Source: Caulobacter sp031457805 (lineage in GTDB: Bacteria; Pseudomonadota; Alphaproteobacteria; Caulobacterales; Caulobacteraceae). From it: 64,000 bases of DNA. Below are positions 1 to 8,154 of the stretch, piece by piece. The notes beneath the pieces are model-generated. The model saw only the letters and a list, made by a program, of their open reading frames with translations. It was not told the origin of the DNA and did not search any database. Positions within the stretch are counted from its first letter, which is position 1; each line of letters opens with the position of its first letter. The stretch covers positions 930,001 to 994,000 of the forward strand of contig NZ_JAVDXI010000001.1 in the NCBI RefSeq assembly GCF_031457805.1. The letters run 5' to 3'. The position numbers and the translations under genes are program-made.

Positions 1-53
1 TGTGAGCTCCGGCAGGCGGTCGCGCCGCCCTTGAAGCGGCGGACGATACATCC

Positions 54-68
54 GCGTGATTATCACGC
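54..68. repeat. Short inverted repeat, downstream of the DUF177 gene
   Basis: GCGTGAT and ATCACGC flank a single T, giving 7-bp perfect arms. No gene start is visible in bases 1-167; the minus-strand gene that should follow DUF177 (often plsX in alphaproteobacteria) must begin beyond the window edge, so this could sit in its upstream region. Arms of this length are expected by chance several times in 64 kb, so the call is descriptive only. Confidence 0.3.
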
Positions 69-167
69 AAGCAGGCGAGTCGGACCTAATCCCGCCCGCA
101 CGGGCTGGGCCAAACTCTTCAAGAGGCGTCTCACGGCCCCATCGCCGCGATCCGTTCCCAGGCGACG

Positions 168-707
168 TCAGTCTTCCTCGCGCTTGAGGTTGAGACTCTT
201 CAAGGCCGAGAAAGGCGAGATTTCCGTCGGCTCCGGCGGCTGGACGAAGACCGCGCCGGGCTTGCGGGGAAACGGATCCAACTCCAAAGCCAGATGCTCG
301 ACGACATAGCCCGACACATCGATCGCTTCGCCTTCCAGCACATCCGGCGGGTCGTCGCCCTCGGGATCCGCGCCCAAGTCACCGAACTCCTCCTGCGGCG
401 CGTTCTCGCTGTTCGCAGGAAGGACCTTCAAGGAAAAACGCGCATCGATCGGAGTCTCGAAGTCGTCCGCCGTTGCGCTGCAGGTCTGGACGACCCGAGC
501 GCGGAGCAGACCGGAGATGCTGGCGCCGTCGAGCCACGACGCGAGATAAACCTCGGCGCTGAGCGCCTCGAGGCTGACCAAGCCGAGTTGCTTGGCGATC
601 GCCTTCCGCTGATCAGCCGAAGGCTCGAGCCGCAGGCTGACCGCGCCGCGATCCACCTGAGACAAAGAAATCTCGCAGGGCCAGGGGGCGCTCACGGGGT
701 TGGCCAA
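168..707 (-). CDS. DUF177 / YceD family protein
   Basis: This 179-residue protein belongs to the YceD (DUF177) family, whose bacterial members are encoded near the ribosomal protein L32 gene and have been linked to 23S rRNA accumulation. The second half is acidic (about residues 107-130) and leads into the conserved module with VSGYVVEHLALELDPFPRKPG, which is the family hallmark. It overlaps the upstream cytochrome bc1 chaperone gene by 16 bases, so the two are probably cotranscribed and translationally coupled. No rpmF follows within the visible 167 bases, which is usual for alphaproteobacteria where plsX tends to follow. The family call is firm; the molecular role is only inferred from relatives. 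Confidence 0.85.
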   Translation of the reverse strand: MANPVSAPWPCEISLSQVDRGAVSLRLEPSADQRKAIAKQLGLVSLEALSAEVYLASWLDGASISGLLRARVVQTCSATADDFETPIDARFSLKVLPANSENAPQEEFGDLGADPEGDDPPDVLEGEAIDVSGYVVEHLALELDPFPRKPGAVFVQPPEPTEISPFSALKSLNLKREED

Positions 708-1222
708 GTCACATCTCCTTGCAGCAAGGCGTCCAGCGGCTGAGCCGCCAACGCTTCGCGCGTTCTTGTCACATAGGCGGTCAGGGCCGCGGCGTCGCCC
801 TCCCCGCGTTCTTCCAGCGCGGTCCGCGCCATAAGTTCGCGGGTCGCAACCACGTCCGGAAGACTTTCGACCGCTTCGTCATAGGCCTTCAACCGGCCGT
901 AGAACGCGCCCGCAAGCTTCTTCATCTTCTTGCCAACGGAGGTGTCGGAAACGCCGATCTCGCGAAACGCGTCGTCCAGCCCCTTAACATAGGCGTCGAA
1001 GACAGCCTGCGAGGTCTCGGCCGCCGCATCGCCCTGCCCCTTCAAGCGCTCGATCAAAAAAATGACGTGAAGACTGAAGAGCTCAAAGCGCCCCTCCATC
1101 GAGTCACGGACACCGTAGTCGCGATAGAACGTCGCGGATCGGGCCTGTCCAACTGCAGACGCATAGAGCTTGCCCCCCGCCAGCTTGGCGGGTCTCGGCT
1201 TCAGCCACCTGTCCAGAAACAT
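692..1222 (-). CDS. Ubiquinol-cytochrome c chaperone family protein
   Basis: A 176-residue protein of the CBP3/UQCC1 family (PF03981), which in mitochondria assists cytochrome b synthesis and bc1 complex assembly. The family features are the YRDYGVRDSMEGRFELFSLH block (about residues 34-53) and the later VGKKMKKLAGAFYGRL segment. The alphaproteobacterial homologue is presumed to act at the inner membrane in respiratory complex III biogenesis, although I see no membrane segment, so it would act as a soluble or peripheral factor. It is the first gene of a two-gene unit with DUF177 and diverges from bamE, with a shared promoter region of about 120 bases. Confidence 0.82.
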   Translation of the reverse strand: MFLDRWLKPRPAKLAGGKLYASAVGQARSATFYRDYGVRDSMEGRFELFSLHVIFLIERLKGQGDAAAETSQAVFDAYVKGLDDAFREIGVSDTSVGKKMKKLAGAFYGRLKAYDEAVESLPDVVATRELMARTALEERGEGDAAALTAYVTRTREALAAQPLDALLQGDVTWPTP

Positions 1223-1343
1223 TCAAACGCCTCGATTTCGCCGCGACATCCCGCTATCCGCGGAGTCCGCCTTCACGCGGGCATTGAACTAAGCCCGCGC
1301 GGGCGATAGGTCAAAGTCTGCATTTTTCCGGTTCGGAGCCTTG

Positions 1344-1826
1344 ATGTCTCGCCCCGCCGTTTTCGCCGCCGCCGCTCTGGCCTTGGCGCTCGCTTCCTCG
1401 GCGTGTACGCCGCTGACAAGCTACTCCGGATTCCAGGCCATCGAGGCCAAGCCGGCCGAGATGAAAGTCGGTGAGGACAGCAAGTCCACGCTCATGGAGA
1501 AGCTTGGCTCGCCGTCGGCGGTTTCGACCTTCGACAGCAACACCTGGTACTACATCTCGCAAACGACGGATCGTGTGGCCTTCTACATGCCCCGCGTGAT
1601 CAAGCGCGATGTCGTGGCGATCAAGTTCAACCCGGCAGACGAGAAGGTCGCCTCGGTGGACACCTACACGCTGCAGGACGGAAAGGTCATCGCGTATAAC
1701 GGTCGCGAGACGCCGACCCGTGGTCGCGAGATGACCATTCTCGAGCAGCTGCTCGGGAACGTCGGACGCGGCGGCATGCTACCTCAGGACGATACCGCTC
1801 CGGGCCAGCGCCCCGGCAATCGATAG
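1344..1826 (+). CDS. bamE: Outer membrane protein assembly factor BamE (SmpA/OmlA)
   Basis: A 160-residue lipoprotein subunit of the Bam complex that inserts beta-barrel proteins into the outer membrane. The N-terminus is a lipoprotein signal ending in LASSAC (acylated Cys at about residue 21), followed by the BamE core: GEDSKSTLMEKLGSPSAVSTFD and TWYYISQ..DRVAFYMP. A TTG lies one codon upstream, but GGAG at 1335-1338 is better spaced from the ATG at 1344, so I start there. The C-terminal tail (about residues 125-160) is an extension rich in Gly, Pro and Arg, as in other Caulobacterales. It is monocistronic, ending at a strong intrinsic terminator. Confidence 0.93.
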   Translation: MSRPAVFAAAALALALASSACTPLTSYSGFQAIEAKPAEMKVGEDSKSTLMEKLGSPSAVSTFDSNTWYYISQTTDRVAFYMPRVIKRDVVAIKFNPADEKVASVDTYTLQDGKVIAYNGRETPTRGREMTILEQLLGNVGRGGMLPQDDTAPGQRPGNR

Positions 1827-1854
1827 ACCAAAGTCGACAAGTCGACTGTAGAAG

Positions 1855-1887
1855 AGGCCGCCTACCACCTGGTAGGCGGCCTTTTTC
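1855..1887 (+). terminator. Intrinsic terminator after bamE
   Basis: A perfect 12-bp stem (1855-1866 with 1871-1882) with an ACCT loop is followed directly by a run of T. It lies 28 bases after the bamE stop codon. Confidence 0.92.
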
Positions 1888-2089
1888 GCGCTTTGATGAT
1901 CGGAACCCCAGAAGCACCACTCAAAATGGTAAGATAAGACACGGCATTTTATTCTCAACGCGCGATTCACCGCCCCAATTCGAGTCCCAAGGGACGGTTG
2001 AAAGACTCTATCAACTCAATCCGATGTTTCCTCGACTCCAGCCGCCAAGATTTCACGGCCCGAATTCACGATGACGAGGGAGGCGCTTT

Positions 2090-2632
2090 GTGGAGGGAAT
2101 GGATTTCCGCGATGTGTCGGTCCTGTTGGTCGACGACAACGCGAACATGCGCAAGTTGGTCGGCACGATGTTGAAGGCGGCCGGCTTCCGTCGGATTCGC
2201 GAAGCCAATGATGGTCTCGAAGGCCTGAAGATTTTTCAGACCCAGGAAATCGACATCATCTTCACCGACCTGATGATGCAGCCGGTGGATGGCCTGGCGT
2301 TTATCCGTTGGGTGCGCACGTCGACGGCCAGCCCGAACCACTTTGTGCCGATCATCATGATGACCGGTCACGCCACGCAGCGCACCTTGAATGAAGCACG
2401 GATGGCCGGCGTGACGGAGTTCCTCGCCAAGCCGTTGACAGCGCGCGGCGTGATGCACCGCATCAACGAGATCGTGAACAATCCTCGCCCCTTCGTTCGG
2501 GCCAGCGAGTACTTCGGACCGTGCCGACGCCGGCGGATTGACCACGACTTCCAGGGCGTGGATCGTCGCGGAACAGCGCCCAACGCCGTGCAGGACGCGC
2601 TTGAGGAAATGAACCTCGAAGACATCTACTAA
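2090..2632 (+). CDS. cleB: CheY-like receiver protein with arginine-rich tail (CleB-like)
   Basis: This 180-residue single-domain response regulator has a complete receiver: acidic pair D15-D16, phosphoacceptor D60 (FTDLMM), T92 (IMMTGH) and K114 (LAKPL). There is no DNA-binding domain. After the receiver comes a basic tail with four consecutive arginines (146-149) and another R pair (159-160). Caulobacter has a group of CheY-like effectors, CleA-CleE, that bind cyclic di-GMP through an arginine-rich segment and act on the flagellar motor; from memory CC_1364, next to the pyrophosphatase gene, is CleB, which matches this position. The start is GTG at 2090, because GAGGGAGG at 2076-2083 is optimally spaced; an in-frame ATG at 2099 is the alternative. 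The receiver call is certain, the Cle identity is inference. Confidence 0.85.
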   Translation: MEGMDFRDVSVLLVDDNANMRKLVGTMLKAAGFRRIREANDGLEGLKIFQTQEIDIIFTDLMMQPVDGLAFIRWVRTSTASPNHFVPIIMMTGHATQRTLNEARMAGVTEFLAKPLTARGVMHRINEIVNNPRPFVRASEYFGPCRRRRIDHDFQGVDRRGTAPNAVQDALEEMNLEDIY

Positions 2633-2672
2633 ACAGCCGCTGAGCTGGCCAGCGGCCAAGCCGCGCAATGCA

Positions 2673-2706
2673 GAACGCCCCGAAGCAGGCTCCGGGGCGT
2701 TCGCAT
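2673..2706 (+). terminator. Terminator after the receiver-domain gene
   Basis: A 10-bp stem (2673-2682 with 2693-2702) with a 10-base loop follows the stop codon by 40 bases. The T tail is short (GCATTT), so termination may be partial. It separates the plus-strand regulator from the convergent hppA gene. Confidence 0.7.
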
Positions 2707-2727
2707 TTCAGACTGCTCTCAGAGAGA

Positions 2728-4866
2728 TCAGGCGCCGTGAGCCAAAACCGCCAGCAGCAGCAGCGCCACGATGTTGGTGATCTTGATCATCGGGTTCACG
2801 GCCGGGCCCGAGGTGTCCTTGTAGGGATCGCCCACGGTATCGCCGGTGACAGCGGCCTTGTGCGTTTCGCCGCCCTTCTTGTGCAGGACGCCGTTCTTGT
2901 CGGTGAAGCCCTCTTCAATGACCTTTTTGGCGTTGTCCCAGGCGCCGCCGCCGCTGGTCATCGAGATGGCGACGAACAGGCCGGTGACGATCACGCCCAT
3001 CAGCATGGCGCCGAGCGCCGCGAAGGCGTCGACCTTGCCCGCAATGGCCTGGATCACGAAGAACAGCGCCACCGGAGAGACTACCGGCAGCAAGCTCGGC
3101 ACGATCATTTCGCGAATGGCGGCCTTTGTCAGGATGTCCACGGCCTTGCCGTACTCCGGCTTGACCTCGCCCGTCATGATGCCGGGATTTTCGCGGAACT
3201 GACGGCGCACCTCGGCGACCACCGACTCGGCCGCGCGACCCACGGCGGTCATCGACAAGCCACCGAACAGGAACGGCAGCAAGCCGCCGAACAGCAGGCC
3301 GACAACGACGTAGGGGTTCGAGAGATCGAACGTCACCGCGCCCATGCCGTCGAAGAAGCTGCCCGGCGCGGCGTTGGCCGAGAAGAACTTCAGGTCTTCG
3401 GTATAGGCGGCGAACAGCACCAGGGCGCCCAGACCGGCCGAACCGATCGCATAACCCTTGGTGACGGCCTTGGTGGTGTTGCCGACCGCGTCGAGCGCGT
3501 CGGTCGTCACGCGAACTTCCGGCGGAAGGCCGGCCATTTCGGCGATTCCGCCGGCGTTGTCGGTGACCGGGCCAAACGCGTCCAGAGCGACGATGAACCC
3601 CGCCAGCGACAGCATGGTCGTGGTCGCGATGGCGATGCCGAAGAGGCCCGCGAGGTTATAGGTCACCACGATGCCGACGATGATGGTGAGAGCCGGCAGA
3701 GCCGTGGCCTCGAGAGACATGGCCAGACCCTGGATCACATTGGTGCCGTGACCCGAGACCGAAGCCTGAGCGACGGACTTCACCGGGCGGAAGCCGGTGC
3801 CGGTGTAGTACTCGGTGATCATCACGATCGCAGCCGTCACGACTAGGCCCGCCAGGCCGCAGTAGAACAGCGCGTCGGCGCCGTAAGAGCGACCGTCCAC
3901 TTCGACAGCGTTCGGGACCAGTTGATGGATCACGTACCAGACCGCCGGGATCGACAGCACGCCGGTCACGATGAGGCCCTGGTAGAGCGCGCCCATGATG
4001 TTCTGGCTCTTGCCCAGGCGGACGAAGAACGCGCCGATGATCGATGTGACGATACAGACCGCACAAATGGCCAGCGGCAGCAGCATCATCGCGCTGACGG
4101 CTTCGGTTCCGCGGAAGAAGATCGCCGCCAGAACCATCGTGGCGACCGTGGTCACCGCATAGGTTTCGAAGAGGTCAGCGGCCATGCCAGCGCAATCGCC
4201 AACGTTGTCGCCGACGTTGTCAGCGATCGTCGCGGCGTTGCGCGGATCATCTTCCGGAATGCCGGCCTCGACCTTGCCGACGAGGTCGCCGCCCACGTCC
4301 GCGCCCTTGGTGAAGATACCGCCGCCCAAACGGGCGAAGATCGAGATCAGCGAAGCGCCGAAGCCGAGGGCGACCAGCGAGTCCACGACAACCCGGTCGG
4401 TAGCCTCATGGCCCGTTGACAGCAGGACATAATAATAGCCCGCCACGCCGAGCAAGGCGAAGCCGGCCACCAGCATGCCGGTCACGGCGCCTGATGTGAA
4501 GGCCATCGACAGGCCCTTGGCGAGGCTCTCGGATGAGGCTTGGGCGGTGCGGACGTTGGCGCGCACCGAGATCAGCATGCCTGCAAAGCCGGCCGCGCCC
4601 GACAGCGCTGCGCCCAGAGCGAAGCCTACCGGCTGCTCCCACGATTTGAAGAAGAACGCCAAAGCGGCGACGACAACCACACCGACGATACCAATCGTCG
4701 TGTACTGGCGGTTCAAATAGGCTTGCGCGCCTTCCTGGATCGCTGCGGCGATCTCCTGCATGCGCGCGTTGCCGGCTGAGGCCCGCATTAGACTCGCTGT
4801 CTGCACGGCGCCGTACAGCACCGCCAGAAGCCCGGCCGCAATGGCCAGATAAAGCCAAAGACTCAT
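2728..4866 (-). CDS. hppA: Membrane-bound K+-independent H+-translocating pyrophosphatase
   Basis: A 712-residue polytopic inner-membrane pump that hydrolyses pyrophosphate and exports protons, conserving energy from biosynthetic PPi. The substrate-site signatures are present: GIFTKGADVGGDLVGKVE (about 183-200) and DNVGDNVGDCAGMAADLFE (about 216-234). The subtype-deciding segment reads GNTTKAVTKG (462-471); Lys466 and Thr469 are the residues that mark K+-independent H+-pumping members, where K+-dependent enzymes carry Ala and Gly. Length and the many hydrophobic helices fit the family. It is transcribed alone on the minus strand; its upstream region carries repeated ATGACGC boxes, described separately. 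Confidence 0.96.
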   Translation of the reverse strand: MSLWLYLAIAAGLLAVLYGAVQTASLMRASAGNARMQEIAAAIQEGAQAYLNRQYTTIGIVGVVVVAALAFFFKSWEQPVGFALGAALSGAAGFAGMLISVRANVRTAQASSESLAKGLSMAFTSGAVTGMLVAGFALLGVAGYYYVLLSTGHEATDRVVVDSLVALGFGASLISIFARLGGGIFTKGADVGGDLVGKVEAGIPEDDPRNAATIADNVGDNVGDCAGMAADLFETYAVTTVATMVLAAIFFRGTEAVSAMMLLPLAICAVCIVTSIIGAFFVRLGKSQNIMGALYQGLIVTGVLSIPAVWYVIHQLVPNAVEVDGRSYGADALFYCGLAGLVVTAAIVMITEYYTGTGFRPVKSVAQASVSGHGTNVIQGLAMSLEATALPALTIIVGIVVTYNLAGLFGIAIATTTMLSLAGFIVALDAFGPVTDNAGGIAEMAGLPPEVRVTTDALDAVGNTTKAVTKGYAIGSAGLGALVLFAAYTEDLKFFSANAAPGSFFDGMGAVTFDLSNPYVVVGLLFGGLLPFLFGGLSMTAVGRAAESVVAEVRRQFRENPGIMTGEVKPEYGKAVDILTKAAIREMIVPSLLPVVSPVALFFVIQAIAGKVDAFAALGAMLMGVIVTGLFVAISMTSGGGAWDNAKKVIEEGFTDKNGVLHKKGGETHKAAVTGDTVGDPYKDTSGPAVNPMIKITNIVALLLLAVLAHGA

Positions 4867-4927
4867 TAGTTCTTCGCCCCTTCGCGTTTCTCAATCACGA
4901 GGGGACGCCGATCCAGGCGCACGAGCT

Positions 4928-5024
4928 ATGACGCATGTCAAACCCGCCACCCTGATCGACGAGCGGGCCTTTTGGCCTCGTTCCCCCTCGATGCTCCCTA
5001 AAATGACGCACGGAACAGCGTCAT
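4928..5024. promoter_or_regulatory. Repeated ATGACGC boxes upstream of hppA
   Basis: The heptamer occurs at 4928-4934 and 5003-5009 and, inverted (GCGTCAT), at 5018-5024; the last two form an inverted repeat with an 8-base spacer. A minus-strand TTGACA is at 4936-4941, but I find no clear -10 partner. This 245-base gap between hppA and the upstream exported-protein gene holds no other gene I can support. Operator function is inference. Confidence 0.4.
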
Positions 5025-5111
5025 CCGAACGAGACTGTCAGATGGTCGGAGGGTGCGCAACCCGGCTCGAAACAAGCGTTTGCCGCGCGGAAGCTTGGCC
5101 GGAACGCCTGA

Positions 5112-5618
5112 TCAGGGGCGAACGACTTCGCGATCAGCCTGTATCGCCGCGTTGGATTTCGGCGGCATCAGTTGCTGCCGAGGGATCTGTTTGACGATTT
5201 CGACCGACGCCACCTTGCCCTTGCCGAACAGAACGGCGCACTGGCCCAGAACGAAAGCGGTCAGACGGGGACCGTCGACCTCCTTCCAAGTGTCTGCACG
5301 CGTGAACGGGGTCTTGTAGGCCGCACGCACGATCGCGTCGCGCAAGGCCGGCTCCTTATCCTTGAAGGACTCGACTTCCGTCCCGGAGGTTAGCTTGAGC
5401 GTCATCGCCACGAAGACGTAGTTGACGATCCGGCCATTGGCGATGATCGGAATGGTCATCGAGCCCAGCTTGTAGGTAGGGTCCAGCGCCTGTTCGCCGC
5501 CCTCCTTCTTCTTTTCCGAAGCAAAGGCCGGACCAGCCATAGAGACCACAGCACTGACGGCGGCGGTGATCAAAACGCGGCGCGTGAGAATGTTTCGCGG
5601 GCTCATGCGCCCAGCCAT
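5112..5618 (-). CDS. Exported protein of unknown function, possible FliL-like core
   Basis: A 168-residue protein with an N-terminal export signal: Arg pair at residues 13-14 (ILTRRVLIT), a hydrophobic stretch, and a likely cleavage site after AFA at about residue 33. The RR pair lacks the full Tat consensus, so Sec export is equally likely. The mature part has a Lys/Glu-rich start, then a region alternating hydrophobic strands and an acidic helix (VFVAMTLKLTSG, KEPALRDAIVRAAYKTPF) that recalls the FliL periplasmic domain, but the resemblance is weak and I would not name it so. It lies between hppA and thiL, all on the minus strand with separate spacing. Function unknown. Confidence 0.7.
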   Translation of the reverse strand: MAGRMSPRNILTRRVLITAAVSAVVSMAGPAFASEKKKEGGEQALDPTYKLGSMTIPIIANGRIVNYVFVAMTLKLTSGTEVESFKDKEPALRDAIVRAAYKTPFTRADTWKEVDGPRLTAFVLGQCAVLFGKGKVASVEIVKQIPRQQLMPPKSNAAIQADREVVRP

Positions 5619-5654
5619 ACGTCAAAGGCCTTGAAATAAGCCTAATCGACGGCG

Positions 5655-6686
5655 CTAGCCGTGAAGCCAGCCTAGGCGGGACGGCGTGACGTCGCGCCCT
5701 TTGTAGTAAGCCGAAACCCCCTCGCCCTCGACGAATTCACCGATCTCGCTGACCTTCACGCCAGCGGCGGCGGCGGCGACACGGAAGGCCCAAGCCTCAT
5801 TGGGATCGACGGCGCAGACGATCTCGTAGTCGTCGCCACCGGACGCCAGTGAGATCCGTCCCTCGACCTGTTCGGGCTGCTGATCCAGCCAAGCCTGAGC
5901 GCCGGGCGACAGCGGCAAGCGCTCCAGATCGACACGGACCCGGCACCCACTCGCCTTGGCGATGTGGCTGCTGTCCGCCAGCAGCCCATCGGAAACATCG
6001 GCGGCGGCCTTGGCGTGCACCCGCATGGCGTCGCGCAGCGTCACGCGCGGCTCGGGCTGGCGATAGCGGCGCAGCATCGCGCCGTCCGCGTCCAAGACTT
6101 CGCCCCACTGCGCCAGAAGGCCCAACCAGCCGTCGCCGATTGTGCCGGAAACCATCAACCGGTCTCCGGGCCTAGCGCCACGGCGAAGAATGGTCTCTCC
6201 CTGCGGAGCCCACCCCAAGAAAGTCGCGGAGACGACCAGGGGACCCGACGTCGTGACGGTGTCCCCCCCCAGAAGTGAGATATCGAAGGCGGCTCCGTCC
6301 TCGGCCAGTCCCCTGGCGAACGTCTCGCGGGAGGCCACGTCAGAGCCGGAGGGCCAACCGACCGCCAGGAAATAGCCGTAGGGTTCGGCAGCCTTGGCGG
6401 CGAGGTCCGACAGGTTGGTGCGCAGGAGCTTTCTTGCCACCACGTCCAACGCTTCATCGGCGAGGAAATGGACGCCGGCGACCATCGCGTCCTTGGTGAT
6501 GACCAGGTCATAGCCTGGCCGGGAGGGCAGCACTGCTGCGTCGTCCAAGAGATCCAGCGCGACAGGGTCGCCCCGCGTCAGCGGCCGCAACAACCGCGCG
6601 ATATGATCGAATTCAGTCGCCGGCGCCGCTGCGGGAGCCGCAGCGTCGTCTTCGGCGAACCAGTCTTCTTCGTCAGTCTCGTGCAT
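5655..6686 (-). CDS. thiL: Thiamine-monophosphate kinase
   Basis: A 343-residue enzyme that phosphorylates thiamine monophosphate to the active cofactor thiamine diphosphate. It shows the PurM/ThiL fold markers DDAAVLP near residue 48, the TKDAMVAGVHF motif, SLLGGDTVTTSGP, and the C-terminal SGGDDYEIVCAV. The N-terminus carries an acidic, Ala-rich extension of about 25 residues before the first conserved helix. The start chosen (6686, MHETDEED) overlaps the end of nusB by 14 bases; an upstream in-frame start would push the overlap to 68 bases and add non-conserved sequence. The gene is the last of the nrdR-ribH-nusB-thiL run. I see no TPP riboswitch before it. Confidence 0.93.
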   Translation of the reverse strand: MHETDEEDWFAEDDAAAPAAAPATEFDHIARLLRPLTRGDPVALDLLDDAAVLPSRPGYDLVITKDAMVAGVHFLADEALDVVARKLLRTNLSDLAAKAAEPYGYFLAVGWPSGSDVASRETFARGLAEDGAAFDISLLGGDTVTTSGPLVVSATFLGWAPQGETILRRGARPGDRLMVSGTIGDGWLGLLAQWGEVLDADGAMLRRYRQPEPRVTLRDAMRVHAKAAADVSDGLLADSSHIAKASGCRVRVDLERLPLSPGAQAWLDQQPEQVEGRISLASGGDDYEIVCAVDPNEAWAFRVAAAAAGVKVSEIGEFVEGEGVSAYYKGRDVTPSRLGWLHG

Positions 6687-7122
6687 CACGGGCGATCGCG
6701 TCGAGGGCGCCATTGATGAAGCCTGACTCGGGACCCTCAAAAAAGGATTTCGCGATCTCTACATATTCATTGATGACCACTTCGGTCGGAACATCGGGTC
6801 GATACATCAACTCGAACGCTCCGGCGCGGAGCACGGCGCGGGCCGTCGCATCCAGCCGCTCAAGCCGCCAGCCGGAGGCCAGGCGCTTGACGATGCCTTG
6901 ATCGATCTTGTTCTGATTGGCCACGACACCTCTCGCCAAGTCGGCGAAGAAGGTCTCGTCGGCTGCCGCTAGCTGCTCCCCCTCGACATCCCGATCGAAG
7001 CGATGCTCGCCAAACTCGCGGATGACGGAGTCGACGCCAGCGCCCGAAACTTCCATCTGATAGAGGGCTTGTACAGCCGCTAGACGCGCCACCGAGCGCG
7101 GTTGGATACGTGCGCCGCTCAT
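6673..7122 (-). CDS. nusB: Transcription antitermination factor NusB
   Basis: A 149-residue NusB, which with NusE/S10 binds boxA RNA and supports antitermination of rRNA operons. The all-helical fold is recognised by RSVARLAAVQALYQMEVSG near the N-terminus and by the conserved RAVLRAGAFELMYRPDVPTEVVINEYVEIAKSFF region (split about 95-128), followed by the closing GFINGALDAIARD. Start ATG at 7122 overlaps the ribH stop by 4 bases, the ribH-nusB linkage common across bacteria. Confidence 0.96.
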   Translation of the reverse strand: MSGARIQPRSVARLAAVQALYQMEVSGAGVDSVIREFGEHRFDRDVEGEQLAAADETFFADLARGVVANQNKIDQGIVKRLASGWRLERLDATARAVLRAGAFELMYRPDVPTEVVINEYVEIAKSFFEGPESGFINGALDAIARDARD

Positions 7123-7583
7123 CGGGTCTGCCCCAGCAGTTGACGTTTCAGGGCGATTGTCTCCAGGCAGGCCTTGGCCGCGCCGCCGCCTCGATCCCCT
7201 TCACTGACCCGCGCCCGCGTCAGAGCCTGGGCTTCGTCATCAACCGCCAGCACGCCAAATCCGATCGGCAGCCGTTTGGCGACCCCGAGATCCTGAAGGC
7301 CTCGGGCGGTTTCATTGGCGACCAGTTCGAAATGGTAGGTCTCGCCCCGAATGACGACACCCAAGGCGATGTAGCCGTCGTAGCGCACGCCGACAGGCCG
7401 ATGCCCCGCGTCTTCCGCCATGGCGATCACGGTCGGAATCTGCAGCGCGCTGGACACGGTAATCACGTCGTACTCAGCGCCCTGCGCCTCGATGGCTTGT
7501 GTGGCTCCACGCAGCAGTTCGTCGGAGATACCCGAATGGCTTCGGCCCTCCACGATCAGCAGGCGGATGTTCTCTTCAACCAT
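7119..7583 (-). CDS. ribH: 6,7-dimethyl-8-ribityllumazine synthase
   Basis: A 154-residue lumazine synthase, the penultimate enzyme of riboflavin synthesis, condensing the ribityl-pyrimidine with dihydroxybutanone phosphate. The catalytic-loop histidine is in GETYHFELV, preceded by GYIALGVVIRG. Two features differ from the textbook enzyme: the usual PGAFE-type motif of the substrate pocket reads LQIPTVIAMA here, and the C-terminal KGxE block is GGGAAKACLETI. ribD and ribE, which commonly lie between nrdR and ribH in alphaproteobacteria, are absent, suggesting a second lumazine synthase copy with the main rib operon elsewhere. It is coupled to nusB by a 4-base overlap. Confidence 0.93.
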   Translation of the reverse strand: MVEENIRLLIVEGRSHSGISDELLRGATQAIEAQGAEYDVITVSSALQIPTVIAMAEDAGHRPVGVRYDGYIALGVVIRGETYHFELVANETARGLQDLGVAKRLPIGFGVLAVDDEAQALTRARVSEGDRGGGAAKACLETIALKRQLLGQTR

Positions 7584-7648
7584 CTAGCTCAACTCTCCAC
7601 GGCCACGCGCGCCGCGCGACCCAACAAACACACATCAGGATTAACGGA

Positions 7649-8122
7649 TCATGGCTCTTCTTCGCCGCCGTCGCTCAGACCTTCCTCGGTCAGGAACTTG
7701 GCGAAGTCGCTGGTTTCCTTGAAATCCCGGTAAACGGACGCGTAGCGGACATAGGCCACGTCATCGAGGGATTTCAACGCCTTCATGACCATTTCACCCA
7801 CAGTCGAAGACGGAAGCTCGGTTTCGCCCATGCTTTCAAGCTGCCGAACAATACCATTGATCATGCGTTCGACGCGTTCGGGATCCACCGGACGCTTCTG
7901 CGTTGCGAGCCCAACCGATCGTACAAGCTTGTCCCGATCGAACGGCGACCGCCGCCCGGAACGCTTGACGATGATGAGTTCACGAAGCTGAACGCGTTCG
8001 AAGGTGGTGAAGCGACCACCACATTCGGGACACATGCGACGACGCCGGATAGCCGCCCCGTCTTCCGACGGGCGGCTATCCTTGACCTGGCTCTCGGCAT
8101 GGCCGCAGAATGGGCAACGCAT
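7649..8122 (-). CDS. nrdR: Transcriptional repressor NrdR
   Basis: A 157-residue repressor of ribonucleotide reductase genes that senses ATP and dATP. The N-terminal zinc ribbon is intact (C3, C6, C31, C34) with the basic IRRRRMCPEC linker, followed by an ATP-cone domain (about 49-139) beginning IIVKRSGRRSPFDRDKLVRSV. The acidic tail GEEEP is variable. It sits downstream of glyA (33-base gap) and upstream of ribH (65 bases), a common alphaproteobacterial neighbourhood in which glyA supplies one-carbon units for nucleotide synthesis. Confidence 0.97.
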   Translation of the reverse strand: MRCPFCGHAESQVKDSRPSEDGAAIRRRRMCPECGGRFTTFERVQLRELIIVKRSGRRSPFDRDKLVRSVGLATQKRPVDPERVERMINGIVRQLESMGETELPSSTVGEMVMKALKSLDDVAYVRYASVYRDFKETSDFAKFLTEEGLSDGGEEEP

Positions 8123-8154
8123 GATCTAGCCCCCTCCGCGGCGCAATCACCCTA

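Noticed and set aside
31..309. A 92-codon plus-strand frame at the window start
   Set aside because: It overlaps the conserved DUF177 gene in antisense and is Arg/Ser-rich without features.
5655..6740. Longer thiL starting at 6740
   Set aside because: It adds 18 non-conserved residues and enlarges the overlap with nusB to 68 bases.
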